Positions 5,685 through 13,872 of a DNA stretch of 17,720 nucleotides are shown piece after piece; positions within the stretch are counted from its first letter, which is position 1; each line of letters starts with the position of its first letter. Position numbers and translations under genes: made by a program. The notes under the pieces are model-generated. The model did no database searches. It was not told where the DNA came from and saw only the letters and a list, made by a program, of their open reading frames with translations. The stretch is taken from assembly GCA_012511735.1 (NCBI GenBank), contig JAAZFK010000255.1, forward strand, positions 1 through 17,720, written 5' to 3'. The DNA comes from Clostridiaceae bacterium. Its GTDB lineage: Bacteria; Bacillota; Clostridia; Saccharofermentanales; DTU023.

Positions 5685-6683
5685 ATGAAAAAACAGGATC
5701 AAAAACGAATGGACTCTTTCTTGCGCTTGGAGGAGTTTTTAGGTTACATCCAGGCCATTTTGGAGCGTTCGGAGGGAACCGTCCGCCAGTACCGCTATGA
5801 CCTGGTTTTATTTTTCCGTTTCCTTCTGTCTGATAACCGTTCCCTGCAGCCTGAAGATCCGGAATGGGAGCAGATCGACCTCTCGGTTGTCAATGATTCT
5901 CTGTTGAGGTCCCTGCAGTTATCCGATCTGTACTCATACATTACCTGGTTGGCTGCGACCAGGAAGACCGCCCCTTCTACCAGAGCCAGGCGCACCTCTT
6001 CGCTACGCACATTTTTTGATTATCTGACCTCCAAAGCCAACGTGCTGACCGAGAATATAGCGGCTAATCTGGAATCACCCAAACAGGTCAAACGCTTGCC
6101 CAGACATCTGTCCCTGGAAGAGAGCCGTCAACTCCTGATGGCCGCCTCCAATCAACAAACCCGCTTCTCAAGCCGTGATTATTGCATCCTGACCCTCTTC
6201 CTCAACTGCGGCATGCGTCTGTCCGAACTGTGTGGCATCGATATTTCCTCCTGGCGTGGAGATACCCTGACAGTGATCGGCAAAGGCAACAAAGAACGAA
6301 CCATTTACTTGAACGGAGCCTGCATCAAGGCCATTGAAGATTACCTGGACGACCGCATCACGCCCGTCAAGGAAGACAAGGATGCGCTTTTCATTTCCAG
6401 ACTGGGCAGGCGGATCTCTCCCAGGGCAGTGCAGAACATCATCAAGAAATACATCATGTCCGCGGGTCTGGATCCCGAACGCTACTCGACCCATAAACTG
6501 AGACATACGGCCGCGACCCTGATGTATCAATACGGGGAAGTGGATATCCGAAGCCTCCAGGCGCTCTTGGGCCACTCTTCAGTGGCCACCACGGAGATTT
6601 ATACCCACATCGATCAACGGGCGCTTCATGAGGCGGTCGAACAGAACCCCCTCAATCTGGAACGACGATCCGACGACAAATAA
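5685..6683 (+). CDS. XerC/XerD-type tyrosine recombinase
   Basis: Xer recombinases resolve chromosome dimers at dif; related enzymes move or invert DNA. The 332-residue protein has an N-terminal SAM-like core-binding domain (about 10-125, with GTVRQYRYDL) and a complete catalytic domain: Arg178 in GMRLSE, Lys200 in IGKGNKER, His270 and Arg273 in HKLRH, His297 in LLGHSS and the nucleophile Tyr306 in IYTHI. It is about 30 residues longer than typical Xer proteins, with the extra length in the N-domain near residues 49-78. The start at 5685 has only GAGG 2 bases upstream, too close for a normal site; ATG 5709 has none. It stands alone, divergent from asd and convergent with the aminopeptidase gene. 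XerC, XerD or a stand-alone XerA/XerS-like role cannot be separated by eye. Confidence 0.92.
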   Translation: MKKQDQKRMDSFLRLEEFLGYIQAILERSEGTVRQYRYDLVLFFRFLLSDNRSLQPEDPEWEQIDLSVVNDSLLRSLQLSDLYSYITWLAATRKTAPSTRARRTSSLRTFFDYLTSKANVLTENIAANLESPKQVKRLPRHLSLEESRQLLMAASNQQTRFSSRDYCILTLFLNCGMRLSELCGIDISSWRGDTLTVIGKGNKERTIYLNGACIKAIEDYLDDRITPVKEDKDALFISRLGRRISPRAVQNIIKKYIMSAGLDPERYSTHKLRHTAATLMYQYGEVDIRSLQALLGHSSVATTEIYTHIDQRALHEAVEQNPLNLERRSDDK

Positions 6684-6710
6684 AAGCGGCCCTTCGATGA
6701 AAGGCCGCTT
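6674..6710 (-). terminator. Rho-independent terminator of the glyA-to-aminopeptidase operon
   Basis: AAGCGGCC (6684-6691) pairs with GGCCGCTT (6703-6710), and after one mismatch TTC pairs with GAA around a 3-base loop. On the minus strand the stem is followed directly by a T-rich tract (TTTTATTTGT), the form of an intrinsic terminator. It lies 22 bases after the aminopeptidase stop. On the plus strand the tail is weak, so termination of the convergent recombinase gene may be less efficient. Confidence 0.8.
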
Positions 6711-6731
6711 CGATCAATTGACGAAATGTCT

Positions 6732-8180
6732 TCAGCTTCTCATTTTTTCCAAAAATACCTTGTAGGCTTCATAGGTTTTATAGACATCGATCTTGCTGGT
6801 GATTTCGAAGCAGGAATGCATGGAGAGAACCGGCACGCCGCAATCAATCACGGACATGCCCAGATCTGACTGGTAGATGGCGACCGTACCGCCGCCTCCC
6901 TGATCAACCTTGCCTAATTCTCCTGTCTGCCAGGGCACGTCATTGGCTTCAAGCAGGCGGGTCACTTCATTGAAATACTCGGCGTTGGCATCCGAGGTTC
7001 CCCCCTTGCCCCTGGCGCCCGTATATTTGAAGAAAGCGATTCCCCTGCCTGCGTAGGTATTATTTTTCGGGTCCGAAACGGATGCGAAGGTGGGATCAAA
7101 GGCGTTCGAGACATCGGAAGAGAGCATGGTTGATTTTTCGATTTGATCCTGCAGCTCAATGGCGGAAGGTTCACGTCCGAGAATGGAACGAACCATGCGC
7201 TTCTGTACCGAGGGAAAAAGCTGGGAGCGGGCACCTGTGATGCCGCCTGATCCTGTTTCCTCCTTATCGTAGAGGATGACCAAGCCTGTCCGCTTCAAGG
7301 GCGTGTCGGCGTCGATCAGGGCCTTCAGAGCCGTGTAGGCGCAAACACGGTCATCCTGACCGTAGCCACCGACCATGGACCGGTCAAAGCCCACGCATCT
7401 CGCCTTGGTCGCCGGCACGATCTCGATTTCCGCAGTCACCAGATCCCGTTCGGTAAATCCATATTGGTCGAAGAGGAGCTTGAGAACGCCCAACTTAAAA
7501 CGCTCCTTGATGTCATCTCCGCCCGGCAGCGGGATGCTGCCCGCCAGGACATTCAGCTCTTCGCCTTCGATGACTTGCGACGCTGTCTTCTTCATTTGGT
7601 CCGCGCCCAGATGGGGAAGCAGGTCAGTGATGGTGAAGACAGGATCATCCGCTTCCTCTCCAATGGACAAACTGATGGTCTCCCCGTCCCTGGTGATGAC
7701 CACACCGTGCAGTGCCAGAGGGGTCGCGGCCCATTGGTATTTCTTGATTCCGCCATAATAGTGGGTTTTGAGCAGTGTCAGTTCGTCGGACTCATACATG
7801 GGGTTGGGCTTGAGATCAAGTCTGGGCGAATCGACATGGGCTCCAATCAGGTTAAATCCATCAAGCGGGTCGGCGGTTCCGATGACCGCTGCCACCAGCG
7901 CCTTGCCATGGACCGCTTCGTAGACCCGATCCCCTGCCGCGAGTGGTTTGTCTGTTTCATAGGCCCGATAACCGTTCGCTTCCAGTAATTCAATCGCGTA
8001 ATCCACGAATTCGCGCTCCGTTTTGCCCCGGTCAAGCGCCACTTTGTAGTCCTGATTGAAGTCCATGATGGCTTGCATCTCTTCTTCATTTTCCGGGTCC
8101 CAGAGATTCTTGAATGAAAATGTCAGCTGCTTGCGCAGTTCTTCAATCTCTTCTTTTTTCTTGTCTTCTTCCTGATTCAT
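6732..8180 (-). CDS. M18-family aminopeptidase (aspartyl aminopeptidase type)
   Basis: M18 enzymes are cytosolic dizinc exopeptidases that form dodecameric shells and remove N-terminal, often acidic, residues. The 482-residue protein has all metal and catalytic positions: His115 and Asp117 in GAHVDSPRLD, bridging Asp266 in GQDDRV, Glu297-Glu298 in DKEETGS, Asp346 in SSDVSNAFDP and His445 in LSMHSCFE. The first 20 residues are highly charged (EEDKKKEEIEE). Start: ATG 8180 has AAAGGGA about 7 bases upstream; an in-frame ATG at 8195 has no site. It is the last gene of the operon, 25 bases after iscU and followed by a terminator. No functional link to Fe-S assembly is known to me. The specificity for acidic residues is assumed from the family. 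Confidence 0.93.
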   Translation of the reverse strand: MNQEEDKKKEEIEELRKQLTFSFKNLWDPENEEEMQAIMDFNQDYKVALDRGKTEREFVDYAIELLEANGYRAYETDKPLAAGDRVYEAVHGKALVAAVIGTADPLDGFNLIGAHVDSPRLDLKPNPMYESDELTLLKTHYYGGIKKYQWAATPLALHGVVITRDGETISLSIGEEADDPVFTITDLLPHLGADQMKKTASQVIEGEELNVLAGSIPLPGGDDIKERFKLGVLKLLFDQYGFTERDLVTAEIEIVPATKARCVGFDRSMVGGYGQDDRVCAYTALKALIDADTPLKRTGLVILYDKEETGSGGITGARSQLFPSVQKRMVRSILGREPSAIELQDQIEKSTMLSSDVSNAFDPTFASVSDPKNNTYAGRGIAFFKYTGARGKGGTSDANAEYFNEVTRLLEANDVPWQTGELGKVDQGGGGTVAIYQSDLGMSVIDCGVPVLSMHSCFEITSKIDVYKTYEAYKVFLEKMRS

Positions 8181-8205
8181 ATGATTCCCTTTCATCCATT
8201 ATTTA

Positions 8206-8640
8206 TTATTCGTGATGGTGCTGATCCTGTCCAAGGATTTTAAATTTGTCCTTGCGCTCCGGTGTCATCATGTCGTGATCCAGATAATACTGCTCCAAGG
8301 CCTTCTTGACCGCTTGTTCCGCCAGCACTGAACAGTGCATCTTCACCTTGGGCAGGCCGTCCAGGGCTTCCGCCACCGCCTGGTTGGTGATATCCAGCGC
8401 CTCGTCCGTCGACTTGCCGATGATCAGTTCAGTCGCCATGCTGGACGTGGCAATCGCCGAGCCGCATCCAAATGTTTTGAACTTGGCGTCGACGATGATA
8501 TTGTCTTCTATTTTGAGATCCATCTTCATGATGTCGCCGCAGATGGGGTTACCGACTGTGCCGGACGCGTCAGCGTCAGGGATCTCACCCATATTGCGCG
8601 GTTTCATGAAATGGTCCAGTACTTTCTCACTGTATTCCAT
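8206..8640 (-). CDS. iscU: Fe-S cluster scaffold protein IscU/NifU-like
   Basis: The protein holds a nascent Fe-S cluster built with sulfur from the cysteine desulfurase encoded just upstream. The 144-residue sequence has the three cluster cysteines Cys34 (NPICGD, with Asp36), Cys59 (FGCGSAIA) and Cys103 (KMHCSVLAE). This makes it IscU/NifU-N rather than SufU, since the SufU-type insert between the second and third cysteines is absent. The tail ends in DQHHHE, a short His cluster beyond the usual core. ATG 8640 has GGGAGG 6 bases upstream. It lies 27 bases after iscS and 25 bases before the aminopeptidase gene. No hscA, hscB or fdx follows, so this is the minimal two-gene iscS-iscU form seen in Clostridia. 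Confidence 0.95.
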   Translation of the reverse strand: MEYSEKVLDHFMKPRNMGEIPDADASGTVGNPICGDIMKMDLKIEDNIIVDAKFKTFGCGSAIATSSMATELIIGKSTDEALDITNQAVAEALDGLPKVKMHCSVLAEQAVKKALEQYYLDHDMMTPERKDKFKILGQDQHHHE

Positions 8641-8667
8641 GTCAACCTCCCGGACAACCGGTCTTTT

Positions 8668-9951
8668 CTAGACCAGATCGTAGCCGCCATCTATTCTAAC
8701 ATCCACTCCGCCCTCCGGGGGGATCAGGGCTTCCAGCTTCCCCTTGCGGAAGTCCGCGTAGAGAGGTGACATGTCTCTCAATCGCTCGATCACCAGCGGA
8801 ATGTCAATCAGGAAACGGTCAATCTCTCCTTCACTCGTTTTCCTGCCAATGGTAACCCGCAGGGAGCCGTGGGCAATCTCCGCCGGCATGCCGATGCCGA
8901 GCAGCACATGTGAGGGGTCCAGGGACGCGGAGGTACAGGCCGAACCGCTTGAGCAGGCGTAGCCTAAGGTATCAAGGAGCAGCAGAATGGATTCCCCTTC
9001 AATGAACTCAAAGGAGAAATTGGCGTTGTTGGGCAATCGCAATTCGGAATGACCGTTCAACTTGGTATGAGGCACGGCCTCAATGACACCTTTGATCAGT
9101 CGGTCGCGCAGCTTCGTCTGCCTTTTCGATTCTCTGTCCAGGTCTTTTAAGGCGAGTTCGCAGGCTCTGGCGAAAGCCATCGCGTAGGCCACGTTTTCAG
9201 TACCACCCCGTTGGCGCCGCTCCTGAGCCCCACCATCAAGCAGCCGGTCGATCCGAAGCCCCTTTCGCTTGAAAAGGACACCAATCCCTTTGGGTGCGTA
9301 CAGCTTGTGTCCCGAAAAGGACATCAGGTCGCAATTGAGATCCCGGGGTTTGACCGGTATGGCGCCCAGCGCCTGGACGGCATCGGAGTGAAAAATGACG
9401 TTGGCTTCTCTGCAGATCTCCCCGATCCGGCCGACAGGCTGGATGGTGCCGATCTCATTATTGGCCATCATGATGGAGACAAGGATTGTATCAGGCCGGA
9501 TGGCCTTTTCCAGCTGATCGGGTTCGACCAGTCCCTTGTCATCGACATCCAGGTAAGTCACCTCAAAGCCCTCTTTTTCAAGTGCTTCCATGGTGTGGAG
9601 CACCGCGTGATGTTCGATGGTTGAGGTGATCAGGTGGCGCCCCCTTCCCTGCCTGGCATGAGCGGTTCCCTTGACGGCCCAGTTATCCGATTCCGTCCCG
9701 CAGGAGGTGAAAAAAATTTCTTCCGGGAGAACACCCAGCCCCGAAGCGACTGAGGCGCGGGCCTCCTCCAGGATCCTGGCCGCCTGGTGGCCTTCCCTGT
9801 AAAACGATGAAGGGTTGCCCGGATGCTGTCTCAGGATTTCCGTAACCAGGTCGATGACTTCGTCCGCAGGCGCTGTGGTGGCCGCGTGGTCGAAGTATAC
9901 GCGTTTTTTTCCTGAGGCCTCCTGAAGGCGTTTTTCCAGAAGCGTATCCAC
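8668..9951 (-). CDS. iscS: Cysteine desulfurase IscS/NifS (Fe-S assembly)
   Basis: This PLP enzyme converts cysteine to alanine and carries the sulfur as a persulfide for IscU. The 427-residue protein has YFDHAATT (19-26), HH at 114-115 in IEHHAV, the PLP Lys216 in SFSGHK and the sulfur-carrying Cys349 in SSGSACTS. It is about 25-40 residues longer than common IscS, partly an N-terminal lead of about 15 residues and partly a C-terminal tail ending GGYDLV. The start is GTG 9951: AAGGAG lies 8 bases upstream, and the stop of rarA is 1 base away, so translation is coupled. The next gene is iscU. In B. subtilis a rarA homologue also neighbours a cysteine desulfurase with cymR between them; here cymR is absent. 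Confidence 0.95.
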   Translation of the reverse strand: MDTLLEKRLQEASGKKRVYFDHAATTAPADEVIDLVTEILRQHPGNPSSFYREGHQAARILEEARASVASGLGVLPEEIFFTSCGTESDNWAVKGTAHARQGRGRHLITSTIEHHAVLHTMEALEKEGFEVTYLDVDDKGLVEPDQLEKAIRPDTILVSIMMANNEIGTIQPVGRIGEICREANVIFHSDAVQALGAIPVKPRDLNCDLMSFSGHKLYAPKGIGVLFKRKGLRIDRLLDGGAQERRQRGGTENVAYAMAFARACELALKDLDRESKRQTKLRDRLIKGVIEAVPHTKLNGHSELRLPNNANFSFEFIEGESILLLLDTLGYACSSGSACTSASLDPSHVLLGIGMPAEIAHGSLRVTIGRKTSEGEIDRFLIDIPLVIERLRDMSPLYADFRKGKLEALIPPEGGVDVRIDGGYDLV

Positions 9952-9952
9952 T

Positions 9953-11314
9953 TTATATCTCCTTACCCGTCCTTGCCGGCTTCTTGTTATTCAGATTTTG
10001 CCTGATGTCTTTCACTTTCTTCATCCATTCGGTGATTTTCGATTCGTAGCCCTGTTCGGACGGCTGGTAATACTCCGTCCCCTCCACATCTTCAGGCAAA
10101 AAGGTCTGGCCTGAGATCCCCTGGGGGTAATCATGATCATAGAGGTAGCCTTCCCCGTAACCCAGCTCTTTCATACCTTCAACCGGCGCGTTGCGCAGAT
10201 GGAGCGGGATCGTTCCGCCCTGCCCCTTACCGATGTCGTCCATGGCCTTATTGATGGCCAGATAGGCACGGTTGGACTTTGGGCTGGTGGCAACGGCGAT
10301 GACCGCTTCGGCAAGTACGATACGGGCTTCCGGCATTCCGGTCATAAGCGCTGCCTGCCAGGCGTCAAGCGCAATGGAGAGGACCTGGGGGTTGGCAAGC
10401 CCTACGTCTTCAGCTGCGCAGATGGTGATCCGCCGGCCGATGAAGCTGATGTCCTCCCCTCCTGCCAGAGCCCGGGCCAGGTAGAAGATGGCGGCGTCCG
10501 GATCGCTGCCCCGCATTGACTTGATCAGAGCCGAGACCGTGTCGTAATGCTCCTCTCCCGAAGCGTCAAAGCGGGAGGTCTTCTTTTGCATGGAATCCAG
10601 AATGGTCTCCCGTGTCAGGCTGATGGAACCATCTTCATTGACCGGGGTCGTCATGGCGGCCAGTTCCAGACCGTTAAGAGCGACTCTGGCATCACCGTCC
10701 GCCAGGGAAGCGATCATTTTCATGGCGGCCGGATCAATTTTAATGTCCATTTCACCCAGCCCGCGCTGCCGGTCTCCAAGTGCCCGTTCCATGACCTCCA
10801 CAATGTCTTCCCGGGTTAAAGGATGAAGCTGGAAGACCGTCGAGCGGGAAATCAGGGCTTTATTGACCTGAAAGAAAGGATTTTCCGTGGTCGCGCCGAT
10901 TAGAATCAAGCGGCCGCTTTCAACTGAAGGCAGAAGCGCGTCCTGTTGAGCCTTGTTGAAGCGATGGATTTCATCGATAAAAAGCAAGGTTCGCCCACCA
11001 GGCGTCAGGATGGGATTTTCGGTGTCGGAGATGACTTGTCTGATGTCGGCCAGTCCGGACGTCACCGCGTTCAGCTGCCGGTAATTGGAGCGGGTGGTAT
11101 TGGCAATGACATGGGCAAGTGAGGTCTTGCCTGTCCCGGGTGGTCCAAAAAGAATCAAAGAGGAAAGCCGGTCTGCCGTGATCATCCGCCAGAGCATCTT
11201 GCCTTCCGCCAGAATATGACGCTGGCCGATGAAATCGTCCAGCGTCACGGGCATCATGCGATAGGCGAGCGGCTCGCGCCTTCCCGCCCGGCCGGCATCA
11301 ACAGGTAAGGTCAT
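9953..11314 (-). CDS. rarA: Replication-associated recombination protein RarA (MgsA)
   Basis: RarA is a clamp-loader-like AAA+ ATPase that acts at stalled replication forks. The 453-residue product has the family N-motif PLAYRMMPVTLDDFIGQ (15-31), Walker A GPPGTGKT (57-64), Walker B LLFIDEIHRF (110-119), sensor 1 GATTENPFF and the arginine-finger segment ISRSTVF. The C-terminal tetramerisation domain includes FIGRRITICAAEDVGLANP and EGMKELGYGEGYLYDHDYP. Start: ATG 11314 puts the PLAYRM motif at the usual distance from the N-terminus; an upstream start at 11386 would lie deep inside glyA. The gene overlaps the 3' end of glyA by 17 bases with no clear ribosome binding site, so it probably depends on coupling to glyA translation. 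Confidence 0.95.
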   Translation of the reverse strand: MTLPVDAGRAGRREPLAYRMMPVTLDDFIGQRHILAEGKMLWRMITADRLSSLILFGPPGTGKTSLAHVIANTTRSNYRQLNAVTSGLADIRQVISDTENPILTPGGRTLLFIDEIHRFNKAQQDALLPSVESGRLILIGATTENPFFQVNKALISRSTVFQLHPLTREDIVEVMERALGDRQRGLGEMDIKIDPAAMKMIASLADGDARVALNGLELAAMTTPVNEDGSISLTRETILDSMQKKTSRFDASGEEHYDTVSALIKSMRGSDPDAAIFYLARALAGGEDISFIGRRITICAAEDVGLANPQVLSIALDAWQAALMTGMPEARIVLAEAVIAVATSPKSNRAYLAINKAMDDIGKGQGGTIPLHLRNAPVEGMKELGYGEGYLYDHDYPQGISGQTFLPEDVEGTEYYQPSEQGYESKITEWMKKVKDIRQNLNNKKPARTGKEI

Positions 11315-12545
11315 GGTAAAGCGGGAAGCGCTCACAGAGCCTGGCCACCCTTTGACGGATCTCCTCTTGACTGGCATCGAAATCAAAGATGGCTCTGGCG
11401 ATCAGTTCAGCGATCTCACGCATTTCTTCTTCACCCATCCCGCGTGTCGTGACAGCCGGTGTACCGACACGGAGGCCTGAAGTCACCATAGGTGACTCGG
11501 TTTCAAACGGAACGGTATTCTTGTTGGTGGTGATATGTACGCTGTCCAGCCGGTCTTGAATCTCCTTGCCTGTCACTCCCGCGGCTTTCAGTTTCAAAAG
11601 GAGCAGATGCGTATCCGTACCCCCGGAAACCAGATCAATCCCATGATCCGTCAGAGCTTCGCCCAGCACGCGGGCGTTGTTGACGACCTGTTCCTGATAG
11701 CGATTAAAAGACGGATCAAGAGCTTCTTTGAAAGCGACGGCCTTGGCCGCGATGATATGCATGAGCGGACCTCCTTGCAGGCCCGGGAAAATGGCGGAAT
11801 CGATCTTCCTGCCGTATTGTTCCTTGCAAAGGATGATCCCTCCCCGCGGACCCCGCAGGGTCTTGTGCGTGGTTGAAGTGACAAAATCGGCATAGGGAAC
11901 CGGGTTCATGTGAAGTCCCGCGGCGATCAGGCCCGCGATATGAGCCATATCCACAAACAGGAGCGCGCCGACCTCATCGGCAATGTCCCGGAAGCGCTTG
12001 AAGTCAAGGGCACGGGGGTAAGCGCTGGCGCCCGCGACGATCATCTTGGGCTTGACCTCAAGGGCGCGCTTGCGGACGACCTCGTAGTCAATCTGCTCGG
12101 TGACCGGATCTACCTGATAGGCCTCCGCGTGGTAATAACGGCCCGAGATATTGATCTTCATCCCATGGGTCAGATGGCCACCATGGGATAAATCAAGTCC
12201 CAAAATGGTATCTCCCGGTTCCAGCATGGCGTAATAGACAGCTGTATTGGCCGACGCGCCCGAATGGGGCTGAACGTTGGCGTGTTCAGCACCAAATAGC
12301 TGTTTGACCCGGTCGATGGCCAGCTGTTCAGCCACGTCGACAAACTCGCAGCCGCCATAGTAACGTCTGCCGGGATAGCCTTCCGCATATTTATTGGTCA
12401 TGATGGAGCCCGCGGTGTCCAGAACCGCCTGGCTGACAAAGTTTTCGGACGCGATGAGTTCAAGGTTCTGACGCTGGCGTCCGAGCTCATTGATTAAAGA
12501 CTCGTAAAGGTCAGGGTCAACCTTTTTAACGTGCTCGTATGGCAT
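11298..12545 (-). CDS. glyA: Serine hydroxymethyltransferase GlyA
   Basis: GlyA interconverts serine and glycine while moving a one-carbon unit onto tetrahydrofolate, feeding purine, thymidylate and methionine synthesis. The 415-residue protein matches the family length and has the PLP Lys228 in TSTTHKTLRGPRGG, HSGASAN (94-100), LSHGGHLTHG (119-128) and FVDMAHIAGL (187-196). Start: ATG 12545 has AGGAGG 6 bases upstream; a longer frame to 12584 is untranslated leader. It is the first gene of the glyA-rarA-iscS-iscU-aminopeptidase operon. The promoter carries a perfect 12-base palindrome at the predicted start site, so repression by a GntR-type regulator is likely. Confidence 0.97.
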   Translation of the reverse strand: MPYEHVKKVDPDLYESLINELGRQRQNLELIASENFVSQAVLDTAGSIMTNKYAEGYPGRRYYGGCEFVDVAEQLAIDRVKQLFGAEHANVQPHSGASANTAVYYAMLEPGDTILGLDLSHGGHLTHGMKINISGRYYHAEAYQVDPVTEQIDYEVVRKRALEVKPKMIVAGASAYPRALDFKRFRDIADEVGALLFVDMAHIAGLIAAGLHMNPVPYADFVTSTTHKTLRGPRGGIILCKEQYGRKIDSAIFPGLQGGPLMHIIAAKAVAFKEALDPSFNRYQEQVVNNARVLGEALTDHGIDLVSGGTDTHLLLLKLKAAGVTGKEIQDRLDSVHITTNKNTVPFETESPMVTSGLRVGTPAVTTRGMGEEEMREIAELIARAIFDFDASQEEIRQRVARLCERFPLYHDLTC

Positions 12546-12569
12546 AAATACCTCCTGTGTAAAGGGAAA

Positions 12570-12581
12570 CTTGTATACAAG
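12570..12581. promoter_or_regulatory. GntR/FadR-type operator at the glyA promoter
   Basis: CTTGTATACAAG is a perfect palindrome. With three flanking bases each side it matches 16 of 18 positions of the B. subtilis gluconate repressor operator as I recall it (ATA-core-TAT). It covers the predicted glyA transcription start, a repressor position. The GntR protein encoded at 15044-15769 is of the UTRA subgroup, which usually binds other sequences, so the cognate regulator may lie elsewhere. Confidence 0.55.
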
Positions 12582-12582
12582 C

Positions 12583-12591
12583 ATAGTAACA
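12583..12591 (-). promoter_or_regulatory. glyA promoter, extended -10
   Basis: On the minus strand TGTTACTAT gives TG-N-TACTAT, an extended -10 with two mismatches in the hexamer. No good -35 lies at 16-18 bases. The start would be near 12576, inside the palindrome. It is placed about 30 bases before the glyA start codon. Confidence 0.4.
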
Positions 12592-12648
12592 CATGGATTT
12601 TTGGACAGAGGTCACATAATCTCCCTCTAACCGGCTTCGGGAACCGCC

Positions 12649-13872
12649 TTATTGGTTAAAAGTCGTGTGGGGATTGATTTCTTTTTTTGAAATATTTTCA
12701 AGCCCTTTTTCAACGATCTGATCCATGTCGAGATCCCTCTCAGCCTCTTGCGCGTCTTTGAGCGAAGGGTGTGTTTTGGGGTGCTTGGAAACGAAGACCG
12801 TACAGCAATCATCGTAAGGCAGGATGGAGGTTTCGAAGCTGCCAATCCGACGCGCGATCGCGATGGTGTCATTCTTATCCATGCCGATCAGAGGCCTGAA
12901 AACCGGTTTATCCGCCACCAGGTCAGTGGCCGCCAGCGCTTCCAGTGTCTGGCTTGCGACCTGCCCCAGACTTTCACCTGTGATCAGGGCCTTGGCGCCT
13001 GTCTGCGAGGCAAGTTGGGAGGCAATCCGCGTCATCACCCGCCGCATGACCACAGTCAGCATCTCCTGGGGGCAAAATTCGTTGAGCTCCAGCTGGATCT
13101 CTGTAAAATCGACAACGTAAAGGTTGATCCTGCCGGCGTATCGTCCGAGCAGGGAGGCAAGCTTTTCAACCTTGGCCAGCGCCTGCGGTCCCGTGTAGGG
13201 AAAGGTATGGAAATAGATGGCATCGATGATCATGCCGCGGGACGCCATCATGTAGCCGGCGACAGGGCTGTCGATCCCGCCTGACAAAAGGAGCATGCCG
13301 CGTCCGCTCATGCCGACCGGCAGCCCCCGGGCGCCTTCGATGATGTCATGGTAAAGATAGATCCGGTCTCTGATCTCGACAAAAAAGGTGAGATCAGGTG
13401 CCTGCATCCGAACGGTGAGCCGCTCTGGCCATTGATTCAGCAGTAAATCGCCAAGCTCACAGGATAATTCATAGGAATTCAGCGGGAAAGTCTTGTCTAC
13501 ACGCCGGATCTCGATCTTGAAGGTTTGTCGATCCGGCTGTGCGACCAGTGGTTCGGCGTAGTCAAGCAAGAACTGCTTGACCAGATCAAGGTCACTGTCC
13601 AGGCAGATGGCCGGACTGACCGAAACCAGTCCAAATACACGCGAGAGGCGGTCGACCGCTTCCGCCATCAATTCCGGGTCGTTCAGGTCTGTCTCACCCA
13701 TGCTCCGGACCCAAATCCGGGAATGACTTTGCTGGATATCGAACTGTCCTAAATCGACCAGCCGTCTTTTCATGTTACCGATTAACCGGCTGATAAACTT
13801 TCCTCTGTTCAGCCCCTTGAGGGTGACTTCACCCAAGCGGACCAAAATCAAAGACTGACGGGATGCGTCCAT
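12649..13872 (-). CDS. thiI: tRNA 4-thiouridine synthase ThiI (no rhodanese domain)
   Basis: ThiI adenylates U8 of tRNA and replaces oxygen with sulfur to give s4U; in many bacteria it also serves thiamine thiazole synthesis. The 407-residue protein has an N-terminal ferredoxin-like domain (RLGEVTLKGLNRGKF, 12-26), a THUMP domain (about 65-165) and a PP-loop ATPase with LLLSGGIDSPVAGYMM (about 194-209). The YDDCCTVFVSKHPKTHP segment carries the conserved cysteine of the catalytic domain. The rhodanese domain of E. coli ThiI is absent, as in B. subtilis, where the partner desulfurase NifZ supplies sulfur; such a gene lies directly upstream. Start: GGAGG lies 5 bases before ATG 13872; ATG 13875 is in the same frame with tighter spacing. 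The upstream stop overlaps (ATGATG). Confidence 0.96.
   Translation of the reverse strand: MDASRQSLILVRLGEVTLKGLNRGKFISRLIGNMKRRLVDLGQFDIQQSHSRIWVRSMGETDLNDPELMAEAVDRLSRVFGLVSVSPAICLDSDLDLVKQFLLDYAEPLVAQPDRQTFKIEIRRVDKTFPLNSYELSCELGDLLLNQWPERLTVRMQAPDLTFFVEIRDRIYLYHDIIEGARGLPVGMSGRGMLLLSGGIDSPVAGYMMASRGMIIDAIYFHTFPYTGPQALAKVEKLASLLGRYAGRINLYVVDFTEIQLELNEFCPQEMLTVVMRRVMTRIASQLASQTGAKALITGESLGQVASQTLEALAATDLVADKPVFRPLIGMDKNDTIAIARRIGSFETSILPYDDCCTVFVSKHPKTHPSLKDAQEAERDLDMDQIVEKGLENISKKEINPHTTFNQ

Noticed and set aside
11315..11386. A longer N-terminus for RarA starting at 11386.
   Set aside because: It would overlap glyA by 89 bases and add residues not found before the PLAYRM motif in the family.
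12269..12290. GCTGAAC and GTTCAGC inverted repeat inside glyA, resembling a LexA box.
   Set aside because: The half-sites are 8 bases apart instead of 4, and the repeat lies within coding sequence far from any promoter.
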